A DNA stretch of 64,000 nucleotides from an uncultured Bacilli bacterium (GTDB lineage Bacteria; Bacillota_I; Bacilli_A; RF39; UBA660), in assembly GCA_934190785.1 (NCBI GenBank), contig CAKPTA010000002.1:62001-126000 (forward strand), read 5' to 3'. The position numbers were made by a program, and so were the translations under genes. Of the stretch, positions 1 to 7,599 are shown piece after piece (position 1 is the first letter of the stretch; each line of letters begins with the position of its first letter). The notes beneath the pieces are model-generated. The model was not told the origin of the DNA, did no database searches, and saw nothing but the letters and a program-made list of their open reading frames with translations.

Positions 1-10
1 CTTTCATCAT
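1..10 (-). CDS. Start of a leftward gene that leaves the window (partial)
   Basis: Only the first codons are present. On the minus strand an ATG at 10 is followed by a second ATG at 7. A strong Shine-Dalgarno sequence (GGAGGTG, 27-21) lies 10 nt upstream, and a good sigma-A-type promoter at 74-102 points at it. Nothing can be said of the product. It belongs to the same integrated element as the integrase, and the operator palindrome at 45-60 suggests control by the XRE-like protein at 919-1341. Confidence 0.4.
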
Positions 11-44
11 TATACCACACCACCTCCAAGCTACTTTCAAAGTC

Positions 45-60
45 GTTTACACTAGTAAAC
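45..60. promoter_or_regulatory. Operator palindrome A
   Basis: GTTTACACTAGTAAAC has perfect 6-bp arms around ACTA. It shares the pattern GTYTAY-N4-RTARAC with the sites at 798-813 and 842-857. It lies just downstream of the predicted -10 of the leftward promoter (74-79), where a bound repressor would block transcription. That the nearby XRE-like protein binds it is inference. Confidence 0.55.
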
Positions 61-73
61 ACTTTCTATTAAA

Positions 74-102
74 ATAATAACCTTTATTTTTATAAAAGTC
101 AA
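74..102 (-). promoter_or_regulatory. Sigma-A-like promoter for the leftward gene
   Basis: Read on the minus strand, TTGACT (102-97), a 17-nt spacer and TATTAT (79-74) make a near-consensus vegetative promoter. It points to the gene that starts at position 10. Confidence 0.55.
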
Positions 103-169
103 TACCCTATTAAAAAAATTATATTCAAATAAATTGCTGTATAGTTTTTCTATACAGCCGATACTCATT

Positions 170-469
170 TCAATCCTTAATAGATTTAACATAATTTTCT
201 AAATTAAATAATGTTTTATCCAGTTTGTCTTCGTCTTCAATTGAAATAGTACCGATAGTACCAATTAAATTAAATAATTGTTCCATTTTTACTACCAAAG
301 AATTACAATTCATTAAATCATTAATAGTTTTATTGTAATTTTCCTCTAACTTGTTTAATTCTTGTACAACGTATTTCATTACTTCACAAGGAATATCTTT
401 TCCCTCATTTAGATATTCATTTACTACTGCTAAAACTACTTCTACTTCATTTCTTTTTTCTTTGATCAT
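170..469 (-). CDS. Hypothetical protein of the integrated element (99 aa)
   Basis: I do not recognise this protein. It is soluble, rich in Glu/Asn/Leu and probably largely helical, with no signal peptide or membrane segment. ATG at 469 follows a good ribosome-binding site (GGAAAGG with about 6-nt spacing). Its start overlaps the end of the upstream 71-aa gene by 23 nt, so the two are probably translated together from the promoter at 774-802. Genes of this size and position are common accessory genes of integrative elements; no function is proposed. Confidence 0.55.
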   Translation of the reverse strand: MIKEKRNEVEVVLAVVNEYLNEGKDIPCEVMKYVVQELNKLEENYNKTINDLMNCNSLVVKMEQLFNLIGTIGTISIEDEDKLDKTLFNLENYVKSIKD

Positions 470-662
470 ATATACTTTCCTTTCCCATAATTGGCACTAC
501 ATTTAGTGATGTCTTATCTCTAAGTTTATTTAGACACACCTCTAATATCCGAATCGTAGATTCATCATCCAATTGGGTAGATAAAGTAAAATCTTTCTCA
601 CCTTCTACTACGAGAATTTTAATACTTTTCACTTGTCCTACTGAAGACTGTCGTCTATACAA
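447..662 (-). CDS. Hypothetical protein of the integrated element (71 aa)
   Basis: Unrecognised small protein of mixed character (a beta-like KSIKILVVEG stretch, then a Leu-rich helix). The likely start is TTG at 662 with AGGTGA just upstream. The frame stays open upstream of that TTG for nine codons until a TGA at 690-692, beyond which an 11-codon ORF with a much stronger ribosome-binding site lies in the same frame. The gene may therefore be 5'-truncated by a nonsense mutation, or may really use the weak TTG start. It overlaps the next gene (99 aa). Confidence 0.45.
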   Translation of the reverse strand: MYRRQSSVGQVKSIKILVVEGEKDFTLSTQLDDESTIRILEVCLNKLRDKTSLNVVPIMGKESIYDQRKKK

Positions 663-689
663 AATTTCACCTGCCTTCCTTACTATAAG

Positions 690-725
690 TCAGGATGAAA
701 ACATCACCCTAATCATATATGTCAT
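690..725 (-). CDS. Eleven-codon ORF with a strong ribosome-binding site
   Basis: ATG at 725 follows GGAGG by 9 nt and encodes MTYMIRVMFSS before TGA. It is the first translatable frame after the promoter at 774-802 and lies in the same frame as the 71-aa gene that follows. It could be a leader peptide, or the separated 5' end of that gene. Too short to assign a function. Confidence 0.35.
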   Translation of the reverse strand: MTYMIRVMFSS

Positions 726-773
726 ATTACACAACCTCCTACTGCTAAAATATAACTACGTTATATAGAAAAT

Positions 774-802
774 ATTTTATCAAAAATATCTTAAATTGTC
801 TA
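774..802 (-). promoter_or_regulatory. Leftward promoter overlapped by operator B
   Basis: On the minus strand TAGACA (802-797), a 17-nt spacer and TAAAAT (779-774) drive the 11-aa/71-aa/99-aa genes. The -35 hexamer overlaps operator B. The divergent promoter at 853-881 has the same two hexamers and the same spacer length. Confidence 0.55.
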
Positions 803-813
803 CTAGTATAAAC
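798..813. promoter_or_regulatory. Operator palindrome B
   Basis: GTCTACTAGTATAAAC is the exact reverse complement of operator C at 842-857. It overlaps the -35 of the leftward promoter. The two sites are 44 bp apart start to start, about four helical turns, so a dimeric repressor could bind both on the same DNA face. Confidence 0.6.
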
Positions 814-841
814 GATATAGTTTGAAATTAGTTATAAAATT

Positions 842-857
842 GTTTATACTAGTAGAC
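842..857. promoter_or_regulatory. Operator palindrome C
   Basis: GTTTATACTAGTAGAC, the exact inverse of operator B, overlaps the -35 hexamer of the regulator's own promoter. This is the arrangement expected for autorepression by the gene at 919-1341. Confidence 0.6.
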
Positions 858-881
858 ATTTTTACAAAAAAATAGTAAAAT
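853..881 (+). promoter_or_regulatory. Promoter of the element's XRE-like regulator
   Basis: TAGACA (853-858), 17 nt, TAAAAT (876-881). It mirrors the divergent promoter at 774-802 and is overlapped by operator C. Confidence 0.55.
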
Positions 882-918
882 AATATTGAAGTTAATTTTT
901 TATGAAAGGAGATAAATA

Positions 919-1341
919 ATGAGTAGGGAATCTGCTGTAAGACTTATTTTGATTGAATATTTAGAACTGCATAATATGAGTTTATCAGAATTCGGGAGAA
1001 AATCAAAAGTAAACAAAGCAACATTAAGTAAACTACTAAATAATAAATATGGTAAGATAGGAATATCTGGTGTAATTTTAGGACTTATAGCAAATGGTAT
1101 GTGTATGGATTTGCCTGAACTAGAAGAAAAAATTATTGAATATCAAACTGCATACCAAAATGGTGAAGTAAAACAAAAAACGTATACTGATAAAGACAAA
1201 ATAATCGCTCTTATATCCGATAATATTAAAAAATTAGATGTTGAAGAATTAAAAATTCTACATAGTATTATTTTAGAAGTTGATAAAAAGACTCTAAAAA
1301 GTTTAGACATAATAATTAAGAATATGAAAAATATGCAATAA
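919..1341 (+). CDS. XRE/Cro-type helix-turn-helix regulator of the integrated element
   Basis: A 140-aa DNA-binding protein. Residues about 19-45 (MSLSEFGRKSKVNKATLSKL) read as a helix-turn-helix of the lambda-repressor/XRE kind. The C-terminal half is helical and charged and probably serves dimerisation. ATG at 919 has AAAGGAG 8 nt upstream. It is the only plus-strand gene in this end of the element and is divergent from the small accessory genes, with paired operators between them. That places it as the likely regulator of the element's genes and of itself, by inference from layout. Confidence 0.75.
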   Translation: MSRESAVRLILIEYLELHNMSLSEFGRKSKVNKATLSKLLNNKYGKIGISGVILGLIANGMCMDLPELEEKIIEYQTAYQNGEVKQKTYTDKDKIIALISDNIKKLDVEELKILHSIILEVDKKTLKSLDIIIKNMKNMQ

Positions 1342-1358
1342 CACATATTTTTTATTTT

Positions 1359-2177
1359 TTAATACGATATTTCATAGTCATCATAAAAATTCCTATCATA
1401 GTCTTGTTCTTTTTCTTTAAACCATCCTAGCTCTTCGTCCCATTCTATTTCATTTTTATTAAATCTATCAATATTGTTTATGATAGATTTTTTTAAGTAT
1501 CCAAATTTATTATCTATAATCTCATTATATTCATCTAAAAAATGTCTTTTAACCACACTTGATGTAATGTAATGCGTTATTGTCACTATATTTGTAAATT
1601 CATATTGTTTTAATAACTGTTTAAATAGTTTATCATACTTATACAGTTCTATATCATCATCTTTTAAATAATTTCTTTTAATCAAATCTTTTGTAATTGA
1701 ATGGTGTGTCTTATTTGATTTTAAATTGTCTAATTTTAAAGAATTTTTTTCATTTATGGTTTTATCTATTTTATCTATTTGTTCTTTAGTATTTTCTTTA
1801 TTAGTATTTATTTGTGTGCCTTTTTCGGTATCTCCTTTAACGGCATCTCCCTTTTGGGTATCTGGATGATCTTTCTCTAATACATTAACAGGAATTTCTC
1901 TAATTATGTAATCGTACTTATAATATCCTTTTTCTCCTCTTCCTTGTTCTCTTACCACATATCCTTTATTTATTAATTCACTCAATATATTTCTAATTGC
2001 TTTCTTACTTTCTTTACTAACAGCAACTAAACCATTCAAAGAGTAATCCCAGTCCTCTGGTAAACTAAGCATGAATGATAATAATCCTTTCGCTTTGTAT
2101 GATAAATTTCTATCTTGTAAATGATAATTGCTCATAACAGTATAATTCTTCTGTTTTTCTATTTTAAACACTGCCAT
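1359..2177 (-). CDS. Replication-initiator/DnaD-like helix-turn-helix protein
   Basis: A 272-aa protein. Its N-terminal about 90 residues resemble the winged-helix replication-initiator domain of plasmids, phages and integrative elements (SYKAKGLLSFMLSLP, then SLNGLVAVSKES and an ILSELINKGYVVR recognition region). The middle (about 105-150) is a polar Lys/Asn/Thr linker and the C-terminal part (about 160-240) is helical, like phage DnaD-type loaders. ATG at 2177 follows AAAGGATG. Such proteins start replication of an excised element. It is convergent with the XRE-like gene and downstream of the integrase. Confidence 0.65.
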   Translation of the reverse strand: MAVFKIEKQKNYTVMSNYHLQDRNLSYKAKGLLSFMLSLPEDWDYSLNGLVAVSKESKKAIRNILSELINKGYVVREQGRGEKGYYKYDYIIREIPVNVLEKDHPDTQKGDAVKGDTEKGTQINTNKENTKEQIDKIDKTINEKNSLKLDNLKSNKTHHSITKDLIKRNYLKDDDIELYKYDKLFKQLLKQYEFTNIVTITHYITSSVVKRHFLDEYNEIIDNKFGYLKKSIINNIDRFNKNEIEWDEELGWFKEKEQDYDRNFYDDYEISY

Positions 2178-2206
2178 TTTACATCATCCTTTCTGTTTTA
2201 CGACAT

Positions 2207-2231
2207 AAAAAAAGAACTGGATTATCAGTTC
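2207..2231 (-). terminator. Terminator after the integrase gene
   Basis: Minus-strand hairpin GAACTG-ATAATC-CAGTTC followed by a run of seven T. It lies 25 nt beyond the integrase stop and separates it from the replication-initiator-like gene. Confidence 0.75.
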
Positions 2232-2255
2232 AATTAATATAAATAACATGTGTTA

Positions 2256-3575
2256 TCAGTATTCCTGCATTAGTTCTTTTGGCTTTTTTAAAATTGAAAT
2301 TTCTAACGAATTTGCATAATCTTCAAATTTACTTACAACTTCTTCTTCCATCTTAATAGTCACACGAACATAGATATTATATGTAGTTTCTATTGTGCTA
2401 TGTCCTAACCTTTTTGATACTGCTTTTATATCAGCACCAGCTTCAATTAATCTTGTAGCGTGTGTATCTCTAAAGTCATGAAATCTACAAGGTATACCTA
2501 ATTCATAATGTATTACTTTAAATGGATGTTTACATGTATCTGTCCCTTCAAATACTCCATTGTTCTTTACAAATATTAGATGAACTTCTGGTAATGCTAC
2601 ATCAATTTCTGCATAAGCATTCACTATTTTTGTTTCTGGTTTATTCGTGTAAGGATTCATAACTTCCTTAGCGTAATGTTTCATATATGAATCACCATAT
2701 TGTTCTCTAAATATTTCTTGTTCATATTTAAATTCTTTTAGAGCATTTAATAATGTATCACCGATTTCAATTACTCTATGACTTGATGGAGTTTTACAAT
2801 TGCCAAAATACCAAACTGTGGTTGAATTTCCTTCTATCAATCTCCTTTTTGTTCCACCAGATTGATTTTTTTTGATAATATTTCTATCTACTCTCAATGT
2901 TTTGTTTTCAAAATCTATATCTTCCCATGTTAATCCAAATACCTCTGATATACGCAATCCAGTATAATATGCAGTTAAAAAAGCATAATAGATAGTATGA
3001 CTATTTCTAAACCTATTAAAAATAATCTCTATTTCTTCTGGTGTAAATATATGTGCAGGATCAGCTTGGGGTACATCATACTTTGGTATTTTGACTTTTA
3101 ATGCAGGATTAATTTTAATGAATCCAACTACATCAGTTGCATATCCTAATGCTCCTTTTAACACTTTTAAAATTGTTCGTAAAAAACTTTTAGAAAATCC
3201 TTTTTCTACATAAATATTATTTATAAATTCTTGTATCGTTGCTGACGTTATTTGTGATAATCTATAAAACCCTAATCTAGGTTTTATATGATTTTTAATA
3301 ATATTCTCATAGGTAATTATAGTTGCGTATCTTAAATTAATGTTGCAATACATTTTCATCCAATAATCAAGATAATCAGAAAACGATACTGTTGATGGTT
3401 TAAAAACATTACCAGTATTTGTATATTCGTTATATGCCTTCATACCAGCTTCATACGCTTCTTGTTTTGTTTTAAAACCAGACTTGTTAATAAACTTCCT
3501 TTTTCCATCTTGTGGTGCTATTTCGAATCTGTATTGATAGTAATTCCCCCTTTTCATTGTGTTCACTTGTGCCAT
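2256..3575 (-). CDS. int: Tyrosine recombinase (integrase) of an integrated element
   Basis: A 439-aa phage/ICE integrase that cuts and rejoins attachment sites during integration and excision. The N-terminus (about 8-55) is an arm-type DNA-binding domain, about 62-160 is the SAM-like core-binding domain and the rest is catalytic. Catalytic residues can be read off: Arg208 (TGLRISE), Lys261 region, His366 and Arg369 (HDFRDTHA), His392 (LGHS) and nucleophile Tyr402 (TYNIYVRV). ATG at 3575 has a strong GGAGG site. It sits at the element boundary next to secA, as integrases usually sit next to their att site. It appears intact. Confidence 0.9.
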   Translation of the reverse strand: MAQVNTMKRGNYYQYRFEIAPQDGKRKFINKSGFKTKQEAYEAGMKAYNEYTNTGNVFKPSTVSFSDYLDYWMKMYCNINLRYATIITYENIIKNHIKPRLGFYRLSQITSATIQEFINNIYVEKGFSKSFLRTILKVLKGALGYATDVVGFIKINPALKVKIPKYDVPQADPAHIFTPEEIEIIFNRFRNSHTIYYAFLTAYYTGLRISEVFGLTWEDIDFENKTLRVDRNIIKKNQSGGTKRRLIEGNSTTVWYFGNCKTPSSHRVIEIGDTLLNALKEFKYEQEIFREQYGDSYMKHYAKEVMNPYTNKPETKIVNAYAEIDVALPEVHLIFVKNNGVFEGTDTCKHPFKVIHYELGIPCRFHDFRDTHATRLIEAGADIKAVSKRLGHSTIETTYNIYVRVTIKMEEEVVSKFEDYANSLEISILKKPKELMQEY

Positions 3576-3608
3576 AAATTTTTTCCTCCTCTAAATCTTT
3601 TAGAGAAC

Positions 3609-3634
3609 GAAAAAAATCAACACGAATGTTGATT
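3609..3634 (-). terminator. Terminator between secA and int
   Basis: On the minus strand an 8-bp stem AATCAACA/TGTTGATT closes a TTCG tetraloop and runs into a T tract. It would stop transcripts coming from secA before the integrase gene. Whether it belongs to the host or the element cannot be told. Confidence 0.65.
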
Positions 3635-3640
3635 TCATGA

Positions 3641-3755
3641 TTTTGTGTGCATAACACAAACCCTTTATTTATATGGGTTAAATAGATTTGTGTGCATGAT
3701 TTTTTATTTTTCGCACACAAATTGCACACAATTTAATGATTTTGCACACAATTTA
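3641..3755. repeat. Cluster of TTTGTGTGCA / TGCACACAA repeats, probable integrase arm sites
   Basis: The segment between int and secA carries TTTGTGTGCA at 3642-3651 and 3687-3696, an inverted CGCACACAAAT at 3712-3722, and two direct copies of TTGCACACAATTTA at 3722-3735 and 3742-3755, exactly 20 bp apart. Short direct and inverted repeats beside an integrase gene fit arm-type binding sites next to an attachment core. The crossover core itself cannot be defined without the other end of the element. Confidence 0.55.
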
Positions 3756-3801
3756 GTATTTTTTTGACTAATTCCAATCGTACAAACCCTTATAAAATAA
3801 G

Positions 3802-6303
3802 CTATTTACCACAGCATTGTTTGTACTTCTTACCAGAGCCACAAGGACATGGGTCATTTCTACCTATTTTGCTTACACGTTTTGGTGCGGCCTTTTTTAC
3901 TTTATTACTATCATTTACAGCCTCACCTTTAGCCACTTGTTTTCTCTCAATATTTTGACGAATTTCTGACTTAACTAAATACATAGTAATTTCTTTATCA
4001 ATTAAATTTAATAAACTATCAAAAAGTTCATATCCTTCAGTTGTATAAGCTCGTAATGGATTTTCTTGAGCATATCCTCTTAAATGGATTCCCTCTCTTA
4101 AATGTGCCATCGTATTAATATGATTCATCCAATGTGTATCTATAACACGTAAGCTAATAGCTTTTTCAAATTCATTACATATTTCAAGTGGAATATCTTT
4201 TAATTTTGTTTCATACTCATCACTTATTATATTATACAAATATTCTGTTAATTCATCAGCATCCTTTTTATTTACATCATTTATAGTTAATGTTTTTTTC
4301 AATAAATGCTCATTAGCAAACTCTAATATTTCACTATAATCTGTTTCTGTTAAATATCCCTCTGGAGCTATATGGCTTGTTACAAGCTCATTAATATAGT
4401 TCTCTATATTTTCTAAAACGTTTTCATGTATAGATTCAGAATCTAAAATTTCATTTCTTTTTTCATAAATGTATTCTCTTTGTTGATTTATAACATCATC
4501 ATATTGAAGTAATGTTTTACGTATATCAAAGTTATTTCCTTCAACTCTTTTTTGCGCTGATTCAATAGAGCTTGATAACATTTTATTTCTAATAGATGCA
4601 TCATCACTAAATCCTACTTTAGCGAGCATCATTTTTGCTCTGTCAGTTCCAAAACGAACCATTAAATCATCTTCAAAAGAAACACAAAATTGAGATGCAC
4701 CAGGATCACCTTGACGACCAGAACGTCCACGTAGCTGATTATCAATACGTCTTGATTCATGTCTTTCGGTTCCAATAACAAATAATCCACCTAGTTGTTT
4801 TACTTCATCATCTATTTTAATATCAGTTCCACGTCCAGCCATATTTGTCGCAATTGTTACTGCACCTTTGGCACCTGCTTTTGCTATAATTTCTGCCTCT
4901 CTAGCATTATTTTTAGCATTTAAAACTTCATGAGGAATGTGTTCACGTTTTAACATTGAACTAATTAATTCACTTGTTTCAACGGCAATGGTACCAACAA
5001 GTACTGGTTGTCCTGTTGAATGACGTTCCTTTATTTCCTCTACAATAGCTTTATATTTTCCTTTTTTTGTTGCAAAAAGTAAATCACCATAATCTATTCT
5101 TGCAACTGGCTTATTAGTTGGAATTGTAATTACATACATGTTATATATATCCCTAAATTCCTCTTCTTCTGTTTTTGCAGTACCTGTCATACCTGATAAT
5201 TTGCTATACATTCTAAATAAATTTTGGAATGTAATTGTTGCAAGAGTACGAGTTTCTTGTTCTATTTCTACGCCCTCTTTAGCCTCTATTGCCTGATGTA
5301 ATCCATCAGAATAATTTCTTCCTGCCATTAATCTTCCTGTAAATGGATCTACAATAACTATCTTTCCATCTTTAACAACATAATCAATGTCATTTTTCAT
5401 AACATAATTTGCTTTTAAGGCTTGATTAATATAATGAACTAGAGTTGTATGATTTATATCATATAAATTATCAACCTTAAAGTATTTTTCTCCAGCTTTT
5501 ATACCCTCATCATCTAGAGTAACAGCTTTGGTTTTTTCGTCATATATATAACCATTATTTTCTTTTAATTGTTTAACAAATTTATCAGCATCTATATATA
5601 AATTGGCAGATTCCATTTTACCACCAGATATAATAAGTGGTGTTCTAGCTTCATCTATTAATACTGAATCAACTTCATCAATAATAACAAAATTATATTC
5701 GCGTGCTACTCTGTCTTTAGCATTTACAACCATATTATCACGAAGATAATCAAAACCTAATTCATTATTAGTTGTATACATAATGTCAGAGTTATATGCT
5801 TCTCTTTTTTCTGATGGAGTAAGTTCACGGTAATTTACCCCTACTGTTAAACCTAAGAAACGATATATATTACCCATCCAATTTGCATCACGTCCAGCAA
5901 GATATTCATTTACAGTTACAATATGAACACCTTTTTTTGTTAATGCATTTAAATAAGCTGGCATAGTAGAAGTTAATGTTTTACCTTCACCTGTACGCAT
6001 TTCAGCAATATTACCATAATGAATTGCAAAACCACCAACTATTTGAACATAATATGGTTTTTCTCCTATAACACGATATGCTGCCTCACGAGCTACAGCA
6101 AAAGCTTCTATTTTTATATCCTCTAAAGTTTCACCATTCTCTAAACGACTTTGAAATTCAATAGTTTTATTTTTTAATTCATCATCACTTAAATTAGCCA
6201 TATCATTTTCTAATTCTAAAACTTCATTGGCTAATTTTTTAAATTTTTCTAATTCTTTATATTCATGATCAAAAATCTTTTTTAAAAAATTCAATTTTAT
6301 CAT
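3802..6303 (-). CDS. secA: Preprotein translocase ATPase SecA
   Basis: An 833-aa motor that drives unfolded preproteins through SecYEG at the membrane. Visible hallmarks: Walker A region MRTGEGKTLTS (about 104-114), DEVDSVLIDEART, the GTAKTEEEEF region and MAGRGTDIKI, and a C-terminal zinc finger (DPCPCGSGKKYKQCC) that binds SecB or ribosomes. The length matches the main Firmicute SecA. hpf lies just upstream on the same strand. In many Firmicutes prfB follows secA; here the integrated element does instead. Confidence 0.97.
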   Translation of the reverse strand: MIKLNFLKKIFDHEYKELEKFKKLANEVLELENDMANLSDDELKNKTIEFQSRLENGETLEDIKIEAFAVAREAAYRVIGEKPYYVQIVGGFAIHYGNIAEMRTGEGKTLTSTMPAYLNALTKKGVHIVTVNEYLAGRDANWMGNIYRFLGLTVGVNYRELTPSEKREAYNSDIMYTTNNELGFDYLRDNMVVNAKDRVAREYNFVIIDEVDSVLIDEARTPLIISGGKMESANLYIDADKFVKQLKENNGYIYDEKTKAVTLDDEGIKAGEKYFKVDNLYDINHTTLVHYINQALKANYVMKNDIDYVVKDGKIVIVDPFTGRLMAGRNYSDGLHQAIEAKEGVEIEQETRTLATITFQNLFRMYSKLSGMTGTAKTEEEEFRDIYNMYVITIPTNKPVARIDYGDLLFATKKGKYKAIVEEIKERHSTGQPVLVGTIAVETSELISSMLKREHIPHEVLNAKNNAREAEIIAKAGAKGAVTIATNMAGRGTDIKIDDEVKQLGGLFVIGTERHESRRIDNQLRGRSGRQGDPGASQFCVSFEDDLMVRFGTDRAKMMLAKVGFSDDASIRNKMLSSSIESAQKRVEGNNFDIRKTLLQYDDVINQQREYIYEKRNEILDSESIHENVLENIENYINELVTSHIAPEGYLTETDYSEILEFANEHLLKKTLTINDVNKKDADELTEYLYNIISDEYETKLKDIPLEICNEFEKAISLRVIDTHWMNHINTMAHLREGIHLRGYAQENPLRAYTTEGYELFDSLLNLIDKEITMYLVKSEIRQNIERKQVAKGEAVNDSNKVKKAAPKRVSKIGRNDPCPCGSGKKYKQCCGK

Positions 6304-6420
6304 CTCCTTTTAATATTTTATCAAAAATAATAATAAAATCATAGTAATTTCTTTAAAATATACCATAAAAAGCTTATATAATTAATTACAAAATAAATTT
6401 TTAATTTAAAATTCAAAAAT

Positions 6421-6445
6421 TTAAAAACCTGCAAATATTGCAGGT
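6421..6445 (-). terminator. Terminator after hpf
   Basis: Minus-strand hairpin ACCTGCAA-TAT-TTGCAGGT followed by TTTTT, 13 nt past the hpf stop, separating hpf from secA transcription. Confidence 0.75.
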
Positions 6446-6457
6446 ATAAATTAATTT

Positions 6458-6988
6458 TTATTTGACATCAATTATTCCATAATTAGAATCTTTTCTTCTA
6501 TAAATAACTGATATATCATCTGTTTCTATATTTTTAAATACAAAGAAATCATGTCCTAATAAATTCATTTGAAGAATAGCTTCTTCTTCATCCATTGGTT
6601 TTGTATCTATAACTTTTCTCTTTACTATTTTATTTTCTAAAGCTTCTTCAGCTGTCAAATCAAATTCTACAAACATAGATTCTATCTCTTTGGTATTTCT
6701 ATTATGCATTCTTGTTTTATTTTTTCTTATTTGTCTTTCTAATTTTTCAAGTACTAAATCAATAGCAGCATATAAATCTTTATTCGCAGCTTCTGCCCTA
6801 AGTACCGCTTTCTTTATTGGAATTGTAACTTCAATTATATCATCAATTCCATCTGTTCGGATTACGACATTAGCAGATATATCTTCTGGAGATTCAAAAT
6901 ACTTGTTAAGTTTTCCAATTTTGCTTTCAACATAATCCTTAATAGAGTTTGTTAATTCTAATTTGTTTGCACGTATATTAAATTTCAT
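6458..6988 (-). CDS. hpf: Ribosome hibernation promoting factor, long form
   Basis: A 176-aa protein that dimerises 70S ribosomes into inactive 100S particles in slow growth. The N-terminal about 95 residues are the S30AE/HPF domain (MKFNIRANKLELTNSIKDYV). After a charged linker, the C-terminal domain (about 120-176, with EAILQMNLLGHDFFVF and SVIYRRKDSNYGII) marks the long form found in Firmicutes. I chose ATG 6988 because AAAGGA lies 10 nt upstream; an in-frame GTG at 6997 would overlap that site. It is upstream of secA, a conserved neighbourhood. Confidence 0.93.
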   Translation of the reverse strand: MKFNIRANKLELTNSIKDYVESKIGKLNKYFESPEDISANVVIRTDGIDDIIEVTIPIKKAVLRAEAANKDLYAAIDLVLEKLERQIRKNKTRMHNRNTKEIESMFVEFDLTAEEALENKIVKRKVIDTKPMDEEEAILQMNLLGHDFFVFKNIETDDISVIYRRKDSNYGIIDVK

Positions 6989-7064
6989 GCACACCACATC
7001 CTTTCTCTACGTTTATATTATAGCAAAAAATATAATTATTTTCAAATTAGAAAAAAAAGACCAC

Positions 7065-7277
7065 TTATACCAAAGTAGCTTTTATTTCTACAACATTTTT
7101 TGCTTGAAGTCCTTTATCAGTTCTTACAAGTTCAAATTCAACGTATTGACCCTCAACTAAAGTTTTATATCCTTCAGTTAATATTGATGAGTAATGAACA
7201 AATATATCTTCATGATCATTATATTCAATAAACCCATATCCTTTGTCATTATTAAACCATTTAACTTTACCTCTCAC
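7065..7277 (-). CDS. Cold-shock protein (CspA family)
   Basis: A 70-aa OB-fold RNA chaperone. The start is GTG at 7277, giving (M)RGKVKWFNNDKGYGFI; AAGGGAGA lies 8 nt upstream. RNP-1 (KGYGFI) and RNP-2 (DIFVHYSSI) are present. Such proteins melt mRNA structure after cold shock or in stationary phase. It has its own promoter (7315-7344) and a short leader. Confidence 0.92.
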   Translation of the reverse strand: MRGKVKWFNNDKGYGFIEYNDHEDIFVHYSSILTEGYKTLVEGQYVEFELVRTDKGLQAKNVVEIKATLV

Positions 7278-7314
7278 AAAAACAGTCTCCCTTCTATTAC
7301 AATTGTACAATACT

Positions 7315-7344
7315 ACTATAACAGCACTACTACATGTAATTCAA
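7315..7344 (-). promoter_or_regulatory. Promoter of the cold-shock gene
   Basis: Minus strand TTGAAT (7344-7339), 18-nt spacer, TATAGT (7320-7315), about 38 nt before the GTG start. Confidence 0.5.
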
Positions 7345-7421
7345 TTTTTTTCGGCCGATAAAAATCGACAATATCTACAGACGAATTATCATATCTGTAA
7401 AGCGCTATAATCATAACAGAA

Positions 7422-7435
7422 AACTATCTGCATAC
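7422..7435 (+). promoter_or_regulatory. Shared agr upstream motif (agrB copy)
   Basis: AACTATCTGCATAC matches AACTGCCTGCAAAC in the agrA leader (10460-10447, minus strand) at 11 of 14 positions. It lies in the same orientation relative to transcription and just downstream of a TATAAT. The orphan AgrA-like gene has CAACTGCAAAC upstream. Possible LytTR-regulator site, by inference. Confidence 0.35.
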
Positions 7436-7599
7436 ACTAAATAATTGCTTTTTTTGTCATTTTTAATGCATAAATGGTATCGTCTATATTCTGATGGAAG
7501 TTTTAGAGATAATTAGATCTTATTAAGCAGCAGAATTTACCAATAATGAAAACAAATTAATTTTATTTGATATTCTTAATTCAGATAGGAGTAGAAGAT

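Larger units (their letters stand above)
7278..7599. other. Divergent intergenic region between the cold-shock gene and agrB
   Basis: 322 bp without a gene. It holds the minus-strand cold-shock promoter (7315-7344), an inverted repeat TACAGA/TCTGTA around 7371-7394, and a TATAAT at 7406-7411 that could be the -10 of an agrBD promoter with no good -35, as expected for an activator-dependent promoter. The AACTATCTGCATAC motif at 7422-7435, shared with the agrA leader, follows. The remaining 160 nt before agrB show no structure I can name. Confidence 0.4.

Noticed and set aside
690..692. TGA as a Trp codon joining the 11-codon ORF to the 71-aa gene
   Set aside because: TGA ends other genes here (for example the TagO/WecA-type gene at 34879) and Trp is TGG throughout, so the standard bacterial code applies.
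3487..3729. 80-codon minus-strand frame overlapping the start of int
   Set aside because: It covers the repeat cluster and the start of the integrase in another frame, with no ribosome-binding site; best explained as a shadow of the int region.
3641..3755. CRISPR-like array between int and secA
   Set aside because: The repeats are only 10-14 bp, in both orientations and irregularly spaced; no cas genes are present. Integrase arm sites fit better.
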